Of a DNA stretch of 10,260 nt, positions 1 through 5,343 are shown piece after piece (positions within the stretch are counted from its first letter, which is position 1; the number at the start of each line of letters is the position of its first letter). This stretch comes from Candidatus Eiseniibacteriota bacterium (GTDB lineage Bacteria; Eisenbacteria; RBG-16-71-46; JABDJR01). The stretch covers positions 1-10,260 of the forward strand of contig JABDJR010000468.1 of assembly GCA_013003415.1 (NCBI GenBank). Reading direction: 5' to 3'. The notes beneath the pieces are model-generated. The model was not told where the DNA came from. It saw only the letters and a program-made list of their open reading frames with translations, and ran no database searches. Position numbers and translations under genes: made by a program.

Positions 1-1232
1 CTATCCGGCGAAAAGGATGGCGAACGAATGCCATCAATGTCGAAACGAAGGCGCGCCACGCGCTTACCTTCGTCGACGTCAAAAATGTTGATGTCATCTT
101 TGCCCGAGCTCTTGGCCGGAAACGCAATCAGCCGGCCGTTGGGGGCCCAGTCGAAACTGGAATAGAAAAACCTCAGGGACTCAAGATCACCGGACGTGCC
201 GCCCTCAACCAGCTTCTTGAGCACGCGACCGTCGAGGGTCGAGGCAAGATAAATTCCGTTGTTGAGATTGCGGTTGGTGACGAACACGACCTTGTCCCCC
301 GTAGGAGACACCGCAGGAGATAGATTGAAACCGGTTCGATCCCTAGCCGCGTCGGTGAGGCGCTTCGAAAAGTTCGCTGGCTTTTCGTGGTTTGCAATCT
401 GAGGCATGTAGGTCTTGCGTACTTCTTCAAGCCACTGCTCGGAGAGTTTCTGCATACTCATGCCGGTGACATGACGAATGGATCGGTCGACGTTGCGACT
501 GGCTGCGATCCGCTTCAGGAGTTCGCCCACCTTTTCCGGGCCGAAGCGTCGGCCGATGTATTCGAAGATGGCCTGACCAAAGCGATACACCCGAATGTCA
601 TAGGTGTGGTTCAGAATGGGAATCGGGGTTAGGTAACCCTGGAGTGCCCCGTCGCGAAGCCACATCTCGGTGAGGGGATCAAGTCCGCCAAGGGCAAGGT
701 ACTCTGCCGATCCCTCCATGACCCAAAGCGGCGGCTGAAAGGCAAAAGGATTTGCCAGAAGCGAGCGTGCGTCGCCACCCCACAGGATGTCGACTTGGAA
801 AGCATGAACCAACTCGTGGGTCAGAACATGCTCAAGCTCGGCATAGGAACCCGTGAAGGGAAGGAAGACACGCCGTTTTAAAAACTCGGTGACGCCACCG
901 GTGCCCTCGCCAATGAAACCCGGACTGATGTTGGTGGATTGAAAGTCGGCGTGACTCGCATAAAGAACGAGCGGCACCTTTTCTTTGATTTCGTGATCGA
1001 GAATGTGGGACAGGCGCGCGTAGGATCGCTCGGCCATGCGGGCAGCGTCGAACGCTGCTTCCTTTTCCTTCTCGTAGTAGTAGACCTCGAAATGCTCAGT
1101 TTCGAGAATGGCCCAATCGAAGTCCTTGTATTGAACTTTGTTTTTGCCGAAGTACTGAGCTTCTGCGGTCAGAGGAAAGGACAGGGCTGAGACGACCAGC
1201 GCCAACAGGCAAAGTATGACTCTCTTGCTCAC
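1..1232 (-). CDS. Secreted peptidase MA-like zinc metalloprotease with TolB/PD40 propeller (partial)
   Basis: The frame is open from a GTG at 1232-1230 to the left edge: 410 codons, with the 3' end outside the window. GTG is chosen because a GGAG lies 7 bases upstream and the protein then opens with a Sec signal peptide (basic SKR, hydrophobic core at about residues 5-21, AEA|Q cleavage near 25). The zinc motif HELVH is at residues 139-143 and is followed by WVMEGSAEY at 170-178, whose E173 or E177 would be the third ligand, as in gluzincins of the peptidase MA clan. From about residue 300 the chain shows propeller-type repeats (NLSPAVSPTGDKVVFVTNR, then FDWAPNGRLIAFPAKSS, then SPSFSPD), so this is a protease-propeller fusion. 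Related proteins are often about 1000 residues long and may end in an outer-membrane barrel; that part cannot be seen here. It probably acts in the periplasm or at the cell surface. The substrate is unknown. It is divergent from the S41 protease gene. Confidence 0.85.
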   Translation of the reverse strand, partial: MSKRVILCLLALVVSALSFPLTAEAQYFGKNKVQYKDFDWAILETEHFEVYYYEKEKEAAFDAARMAERSYARLSHILDHEIKEKVPLVLYASHADFQSTNISPGFIGEGTGGVTEFLKRRVFLPFTGSYAELEHVLTHELVHAFQVDILWGGDARSLLANPFAFQPPLWVMEGSAEYLALGGLDPLTEMWLRDGALQGYLTPIPILNHTYDIRVYRFGQAIFEYIGRRFGPEKVGELLKRIAASRNVDRSIRHVTGMSMQKLSEQWLEEVRKTYMPQIANHEKPANFSKRLTDAARDRTGFNLSPAVSPTGDKVVFVTNRNLNNGIYLASTLDGRVLKKLVEGGTSGDLESLRFFYSSFDWAPNGRLIAFPAKSSGKDDINIFDVDEGKRVARLRFDIDGIRSPSFSPD

Positions 1233-1352
1233 GTTCGAGCTCCTCACTGGAAACCCAACCCCCATTGCTGCTTCCGTATACGCATGTTACCCGAGAACGG
1301 CCGAAAGAGTCCCAGGATCTGTGGCAGCCAATCCCGAAGCAAGCTCGAAAAC

Positions 1353-1394
1353 CCGGATAGTCTTAACAAAAGACCGGATAGCCCTCACCAAGGA
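1353..1394. repeat. Two-copy 21-bp tandem repeat beginning CCGGATAG
   Basis: Two adjacent 21-bp units, 1353-1373 and 1374-1394, share the first eight bases (CCGGATAG) exactly and match at 16 of 21 positions overall. The 21-bp period equals two helical turns, so a protein reading CCGGATAG would meet both copies on the same face of the DNA. It lies in the predicted 5' leader of the metallopeptidase gene, downstream of the hairpin when read on the minus strand. It may be chance or the remnant of a duplication. Confidence 0.45.
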
Positions 1395-1405
1395 ATTGCT
1401 CTAAC

Positions 1406-1449
1406 AAAAAGGGCCACTTCAGGGTGTACCCCCAAATGGCCCGTTGTGA
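1406..1449 (-). ncRNA. Possible ~44-nt promoter-proximal terminated RNA
   Basis: A minus-strand promoter (1485-1456) predicts transcription starting near 1449. Only about seven bases later the RNA enters a strong hairpin (1442-1411) followed by a U-tract (1410-1406). If termination is efficient, the product is a tiny RNA that is almost entirely hairpin. If it is partial, the element acts as an attenuator in a roughly 215-nt leader of the metallopeptidase gene (GTG at 1232). The sequence cannot decide between the two, and no known RNA family is recognised. Confidence 0.35.
1411..1442 (-). terminator. Intrinsic-terminator-like hairpin upstream of metallopeptidase gene
   Basis: Read on the minus strand, GGGCCA (1442-1437) pairs with TGGCCC (1416-1411). 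The stem continues with a T-G wobble, two T-A pairs, one G-G mismatch, a G-T wobble and three G-C pairs (1431-1429 with 1422-1424), closed by a four-base loop TACA. TTTTTGTT follows immediately (1410-1403). This is the classic form of a Rho-independent terminator for minus-strand transcription. No gene lies between it and the promoter just upstream, so it looks regulatory. Confidence 0.6.
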
Positions 1450-1455
1450 TACTTA

Positions 1456-1485
1456 AGTATAGAAGATCAAGATCCGGTGGGTCAA
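1456..1485 (-). promoter_or_regulatory. Sigma-70-like promoter toward metallopeptidase gene
   Basis: On the minus strand, -35 TTGACC (1485-1480) and -10 TATACT (1461-1456) are each 5/6 to consensus, with an 18-bp spacer. Predicted start is near 1449. It is one of the best promoter matches I see in the window. The 12-bp perfect palindrome ATACTTAAGTAT (1449-1460) covers most of the -10 and the start site and could be an operator. Confidence 0.5.
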
Positions 1486-1581
1486 ACTGGGAAATCCCGC
1501 AAGTGACTAGCTTTCATTGAAATACGGCGCCAGATCCCCCAGTGGGACACCCTGAAGGCGGGAAGGGGCCTCAAAACCCGG

Positions 1582-1609
1582 TTTACCTCGTAAAACATCG
1601 TTTTCAAAA
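1582..1609. repeat. Cluster of three AT-rich dyads
   Basis: Three short dyads follow each other: TTTAC-CTC-GTAAA (1582-1594), AAAAC-ATC-GTTTT (1592-1604) and TTTTCAAAA (1601-1609). The first two centres (1588 and 1598) are 10 bp apart, one helical turn. They lie 60-85 bp upstream of the predicted -10 of the S41 protease gene, a position suited to an activator or repressor. No regulator family is recognised from the motif. Confidence 0.35.
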
Positions 1610-1663
1610 GAGTTGGAAACATATTGCCGATACTAGAGGTAACAGGTGAGAACAACGGCCCTG

Positions 1664-1672
1664 TGCTATAGT
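1664..1672 (+). promoter_or_regulatory. Extended -10 promoter of the S41 protease gene
   Basis: TGCTATAGT at 1664-1672 reads as an extended -10 (TG, one base, then TATAGT, 5/6 to TATAAT). No good -35 is seen 16-18 bp upstream, which is usual for extended -10 promoters. Predicted start is near 1678-1680, giving an mRNA leader of about 125 nt. Confidence 0.45.
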
Positions 1673-1677
1673 CGGTG

Positions 1678-1763
1678 AAATCCATTGGACTTAGGTGGAT
1701 TTGCCAGCATCAGGGATCACGAGAACCCCTCAGCTTGAGGTATTACTTTAAGCAATCTCGTGA
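1678..1763 (+). promoter_or_regulatory. Structured 5' leader of the S41 protease mRNA
   Basis: Just at the predicted start, AAATCCA (1678-1684) can pair with TGGATTT (1696-1702), a perfect 7-bp stem with an 11-nt loop. A second stem of 8 perfect pairs joins TCACGAGA (1717-1724) to TCTCGTGA (1756-1763). It encloses a small hairpin, CCTCA-GCT-TGAGG (1728-1740). The ribosome binding site at 1793-1797 is outside these stems. This could be an mRNA-stabilising leader, a protein-binding site or a regulatory RNA; no known riboswitch is recognised. Confidence 0.4.
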
Positions 1764-1803
1764 AAGTGAATCATTACAAGATTCTGCAATTCGGAGGTTT
1801 TGC

Positions 1804-3417
1804 ATGGCTAGATTGAGGGTCCCGGCCCTAGTGGTTGTGGCAGCGGTGGCGATCGGTTTCTTGATGGGGTCTCTCATGTCTGGACAAGTCCAGGCAAGCT
1901 CGGCTCTCACCAGCAAACTTCATGTTTTTAACGAGATTCTCACCTACGCAGATAAATTTTACGTAGAGGAAGTCGACGCGGTTGAGCTTGTCGAAGGAGC
2001 CATTGCCGGCCTGCTTGAGGAGCTCGATCCTCACTCGACTTATGTTCGTCCCAAAGACTACGAACAGATGACCGAACGCAACACCGGCGAATACGAGGGA
2101 ATTGGTATTTCCTTCGAAATTCGAGAGGGTTGGATCACGGTCATCACCGCCATCGAAGGCGGCCCCTCGGCTCACCTTGGCATTCGCCCCGGTGATCGTA
2201 TCGTTGGCATTGAGGGCGAATCCGCAAAAGACTTGGTGAGCGAAGAAGTCATTGCGAAACTGAAGGGCCCCAAAGGAACCGACGTCGACATTACGGTTGA
2301 ACGCCCTGGAGCCAACAACACTTTCGACCTCACGATCCGTCGCGATCGAATTCCGATTTACTCGGTGCCCTATCACTTCATGCTTGACGACGAAACCGGC
2401 TACATTCGTGCCACGCGCTTCAGCGCCACAACTTCTGAAGAACTTGAGGCCGCTCTACGCGACCTGGAGTCCCAGGGCATGCAGAAGCTTGTCTTCGACC
2501 TGCGAAACAACAGCGGTGGCTATCTGAATCAAGCCATTGAAGTCTCCGATCGCTTCATTAAAGGCGACGAGGTCATTGTCTACACCAAAGGACGAATCAA
2601 AGGCTCTAGCCAGTACTATTACAGCTCGAACGGTGTCACCCGCTCCAAGTTTCCTCTGATCTGTTTGGTGAACCATGGTAGCGCCTCCGCTTCCGAAATC
2701 GTGAGCGGCGCCATCCAAGATCACGATCGCGGCCTTGTCATCGGTCAAACGACCTTCGGCAAGGGTCTCGTCCAGCGTCAATATTCGCTCCGCGACGGTT
2801 CCGCCCTCCTGCTTACGGTGGCGCGTTATTACACGCCCAGCGGACGACTCATTCAGCGGTCTTATGAAGATCGCGACGAATACCTGGAGTATTTCCGACG
2901 CTTGAACGACGGCGACATCGACGAGTCCGAGATTGAGGCGCGGCCCGAGTTCAAAACCTTGAACGAGGAACGTACTGTATACGGCGGCGGCGGCATCACT
3001 CCCGATATCTTGGTAGAAGATGTCTACGACCCGAACGAAATCCAAACCAAGCTTGAGCAGCTTCGGGTGTTTTTCGAGTTCGCCAACGACTACGCGGCTC
3101 GTAACCTCGATAAGGCAACTTTGGTGCAAAGAGACTTCGTCACGAATTTTGAATTGCCCGAAGCCGGGTTTAAGGAATTCAAGAAGTTCATCAAAGATGT
3201 CGAAGGTGCCGAAGAACTTACCCAGGAAGACATTGAAAACGAGCGCGAGTACATCAAGCTGGGTGTGAAGCGCGAGTTAGCCGGCAACCTCTGGGGCCTG
3301 AACGCGCGTTACCAAGTGTTCGTGCAGGAAGATCCTCAGCTGCAAAAGGCACTCACCCACTTCAACGAAGCCGAGAACATGGCTCGTCTCTATGCAAAGG
3401 TGGGTATCGACGAATAA
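1804..3417 (+). CDS. ctpA: S41 family C-terminal processing protease
   Basis: A 537-residue serine protease of the tail-specific/CtpA family, which cleaves near the C-terminus of envelope proteins. ATG 1804 is chosen over the in-frame ATG at 1675: GGAGG (1793-1797) sits 6 bases before it, and the protein then begins with a basic end and a hydrophobic signal or anchor (about residues 7-26), placing it in the periplasm. Domains in order: N-terminal helical part with the DPHSTYV motif at 75-81; PDZ domain at about 99-170 (GIGISF, then GIRPGDRI); S41 catalytic core with catalytic Ser295 in SASASE and Lys320 in FGKG, 25 residues apart as in Prc/CtpA; GGGGITPDI near 394-402; then a charged C-terminal region of about 135 residues of unknown role. 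A single-gene unit is likely: its own promoter and leader lie upstream and a strong terminator follows. It is divergent from the secreted metallopeptidase gene. Confidence 0.95.
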   Translation: MARLRVPALVVVAAVAIGFLMGSLMSGQVQASSALTSKLHVFNEILTYADKFYVEEVDAVELVEGAIAGLLEELDPHSTYVRPKDYEQMTERNTGEYEGIGISFEIREGWITVITAIEGGPSAHLGIRPGDRIVGIEGESAKDLVSEEVIAKLKGPKGTDVDITVERPGANNTFDLTIRRDRIPIYSVPYHFMLDDETGYIRATRFSATTSEELEAALRDLESQGMQKLVFDLRNNSGGYLNQAIEVSDRFIKGDEVIVYTKGRIKGSSQYYYSSNGVTRSKFPLICLVNHGSASASEIVSGAIQDHDRGLVIGQTTFGKGLVQRQYSLRDGSALLLTVARYYTPSGRLIQRSYEDRDEYLEYFRRLNDGDIDESEIEARPEFKTLNEERTVYGGGGITPDILVEDVYDPNEIQTKLEQLRVFFEFANDYAARNLDKATLVQRDFVTNFELPEAGFKEFKKFIKDVEGAEELTQEDIENEREYIKLGVKRELAGNLWGLNARYQVFVQEDPQLQKALTHFNEAENMARLYAKVGIDE

Positions 3418-3435
3418 CCGTCGAGATCAAAATGG

Positions 3436-3473
3436 AAAGAGGGAGACCGGCAAAGGTCTCCCTCTTTTTTTTT
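3436..3473 (+). terminator. Strong intrinsic terminator after the S41 protease gene
   Basis: GAGGGAGACC (3439-3448) and GGTCTCCCTC (3455-3464) form a perfect 10-bp stem, extended by AAA/TTT to 13, with loop GGCAAA and nine T's (3465-3473). On the minus strand the hairpin is followed by TTTCCATTTTG, so it can probably also stop transcripts from the convergent regulator gene that ends at 3539. Confidence 0.95.
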
Positions 3474-3538
3474 CGCATCATCCTTACGAAAACTTTGAAT
3501 CGAATGACCGACCTCAGCGGACTTCGCTCAGCTCATTC

Positions 3539-5167
3539 CTACTTCGCCTTCGAGATCCCCAGAGCTTTCATACGCGCGTGAAGATTTTGTCTAGACATAC
3601 CGAGCTGCTGGGCGGTCTTTGTCACGACGTGGCTGTTCTCGCTTAAACTCTGCTCGATACACTGCTTCTCAACCTGTAAAAGGTACTCCTTCAGCTTGCC
3701 GGTTTGGAAATGAGCCGAAGGCAGATCCGTGGTCGGACGGATCGCTAGATCTTGAGGCGTAATCAGGTTAGAGTCCGCCACCGCAACCGCGCGACTTAGA
3801 ACATTGTTGAGCTCCCTCACGTTGCCTTTCCACGGATTGGAAAGGAGTGCCCGTTTCGCCTCGGTAGTCAGCACGTAAGGACGCTCCCCTTCCGATCGGT
3901 TCTTCTCAAGGAAGTGGTCGGCGAGCAACAAGATGTCCTCACCACGCTCCCTAAGCGGCGGAACTTTGACGGTGATGACAGAAATCCGATAGTAAAAGTC
4001 TTCGCGCATTTCCTTCTTGGCAACGAGCTCCTCAAGACTCTTGTGCGAGGCAGAGAGAATACGAACATCGACATTGCGAACCTTCGTTTCCCCAAGACGG
4101 CGGACCTCGCCCGACTCAAGAACCCGAAGTAGACGCGTCTGCAAGTCTTGAGAAATCTCCCCGATCTCATCGAGGAACAGCGTTCCGCCATTGGCGGCTT
4201 CGAACAGACCCGGACGATCCTGATCCGCCCCGGTGAAAGCTCCTTTGGCGTGACCAAACAATTCCGACTGAAGCAGGTCATTGCTTTGATTACCGCAGTT
4301 ATAGGTAAGGAAGGGCTGATCTTTGCGGGCACCATGGTAGTGAAAGGCCCTGGCCACCAGTTCCTTGCCCGTGCCGGTTTCCCCTCGAATCGTGATGTGA
4401 ACGTTCCTTGCAATGAAACGTTTCATCTCTTTAAACAAGGCCTGCATGGGGTCGCTCCTGCCCACCATGTTCTCAAACTGGACTTCTTCTGCTACCAGCT
4501 CCCGGAGCGATTCGTTTTGGAAGATCAGCCGTTCACGCTCTTCCAAACGATGCAAGGCGACCTCAGCTTGAGAGGCCAAAGCCTCAAGCATGCCTCTTCC
4601 TTCCGCCTGGTCGAGACGAGAGGCTGCGGTGCGGCTATCGACATAGAGAGCGCCCTGAACGTGCTCGTGCCGACCCAGAGGAATGCATACGATCACTTCC
4701 AGATTGAGCTCGGCGACGGAGTTCTTGTTTCGGAAGGCTTCATCTTCGCTGGCGTGCTCGACGAAAACCTGTTGTCCTCCGGAGAGGACATCTTCCAGAG
4801 TCGACTGACTGATCGCGAGGGAATCGGTTTCGATGAGGCTCTCGCGATCGGAAGAAACGCGCGAGGCGACCACGTCGAGTTGGTTCTTGCCATCCAACCG
4901 AAGAATGCAAGCGCGGTCCGCCTTAACAATGTCGAGGGCACAATCCAGGATTTTCTCCAGGACAACCTGATGGTTATCCGCGTGCTTGGTTTCTTCCACA
5001 AACTGAAGAAGCCGTTGGAGATTTTCCTTGGAGGTCTCAAGCCCTTCAATGAGGCGCTTGGTGTCTTGGCTTGAGCCAGCTTCCAGTTCGGCGGCCTCCC
5101 GCTCTAATTTAGGAGTTATCCCCTTAAGCCGATCGAGAGGGTCCTGAGGAGGATCGTTGAGGGACAT
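3539..5167 (-). CDS. GAF-domain sigma-54-dependent transcriptional activator
   Basis: A 542-residue enhancer-binding protein that should use ATP hydrolysis to remodel sigma-54 RNA polymerase. In order: a probable coiled-coil start (about 15-60), a GAF sensor domain (about 65-205), a helical linker, the AAA+ domain (about 235-465) and a C-terminal Fis-type helix-turn-helix (about 500-540, with AQQLGMSRQNLHARMKALG). Seen in the AAA+ domain: Walker A GETGTGKE (262-269), intact sigma-54 contact loop GAFTGA (309-314), Walker B LFLDE with D333/E334, and REDFYYR carrying the likely arginine finger. The GAF domain replaces a receiver, so a small ligand or redox signal is more likely than a kinase; the ligand cannot be read from sequence. 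Start ATG 5167 has a weak AAAGGT about 10 bases upstream. It follows a second AAA+ regulator in the same orientation after 176 bp and has its own candidate promoter, so it may be expressed separately. Confidence 0.93.
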   Translation of the reverse strand: MSLNDPPQDPLDRLKGITPKLEREAAELEAGSSQDTKRLIEGLETSKENLQRLLQFVEETKHADNHQVVLEKILDCALDIVKADRACILRLDGKNQLDVVASRVSSDRESLIETDSLAISQSTLEDVLSGGQQVFVEHASEDEAFRNKNSVAELNLEVIVCIPLGRHEHVQGALYVDSRTAASRLDQAEGRGMLEALASQAEVALHRLEERERLIFQNESLRELVAEEVQFENMVGRSDPMQALFKEMKRFIARNVHITIRGETGTGKELVARAFHYHGARKDQPFLTYNCGNQSNDLLQSELFGHAKGAFTGADQDRPGLFEAANGGTLFLDEIGEISQDLQTRLLRVLESGEVRRLGETKVRNVDVRILSASHKSLEELVAKKEMREDFYYRISVITVKVPPLRERGEDILLLADHFLEKNRSEGERPYVLTTEAKRALLSNPWKGNVRELNNVLSRAVAVADSNLITPQDLAIRPTTDLPSAHFQTGKLKEYLLQVEKQCIEQSLSENSHVVTKTAQQLGMSRQNLHARMKALGISKAK

Positions 5168-5234
5168 TTGCGCTGACCTTTTGGGCTAAAAGTCGAGAGC
5201 GGCCTCGCAACAAAGTGTCGCGATTAGTTGACAC

Positions 5235-5264
5235 ATTGTAGTGCATTCGAGGGGTCGAGCACAA
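5235..5264 (-). promoter_or_regulatory. Candidate sigma-70-like promoter of the GAF regulator gene
   Basis: Minus strand: -35 TTGTGC (5264-5259), 18-bp spacer, -10 TACAAT (5240-5235). Predicted start is near 5228, about 60 bases before the ATG. An inverted repeat, GTGTC (5215-5219) with GACAC (5230-5234), lies between the -10 and about +13, where a repressor or the regulator itself could bind. Confidence 0.4.
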
Positions 5265-5343
5265 ATTCAGATAAGGGGTTATGAAGCCCCGCTGGTGAGA
5301 TTCTGAGTGTCCGGAAACGGCTAATCTTTTGTTATTGAGGCGG

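Larger units (their letters stand above)
1233..1803. other. 571-bp divergent control region, no convincing gene
   Basis: This gap separates the divergent metallopeptidase and S41 protease genes. Short open frames cross it (plus 1216-1404 and 1284-1520, minus 1482-1685), but none has a ribosome binding site or recognisable protein features, so I treat it as non-coding. In order it holds: a weak candidate -10 (TATACG, minus, 1280-1275) about 43 bases before the GTG; a 21-bp tandem repeat (1353-1394); a terminator-like hairpin on the minus strand (1411-1442); a minus-strand promoter (1456-1485); three AT-rich dyads (1582-1609); an extended -10 promoter on the plus strand (1664-1672); and a structured leader (1678-1763) before the S41 gene's GGAGG. 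Confidence 0.8.

Noticed and set aside
1216..1520. Two short plus-strand frames (62 and 78 codons) with repeat-like residues
   Set aside because: The residue repetition comes from the 21-bp DNA repeat; no ribosome binding site, and the first overlaps the metallopeptidase start.
1482..1685. 67-codon minus-strand frame in the control region
   Set aside because: No ribosome binding site before its ATG, no recognisable motif, and it overlaps promoter elements of both neighbours.
1675..1803. Upstream ATG extending the S41 protease by 43 residues
   Set aside because: It falls at or before the predicted transcription start, has no ribosome binding site, and would bury the signal sequence; ATG 1804 has GGAGG at ideal spacing.
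1828..3129. Long minus-strand frames (182 and 224 codons) opposite the S41 protease
   Set aside because: Shadows of a clearly coding gene with intact catalytic residues; no protein features of their own.
4148..5074. 308-codon open frame on the plus strand
   Set aside because: It lies fully antisense to the GAF sigma-54 regulator, whose domains and motifs are complete; no family features in the antisense protein.
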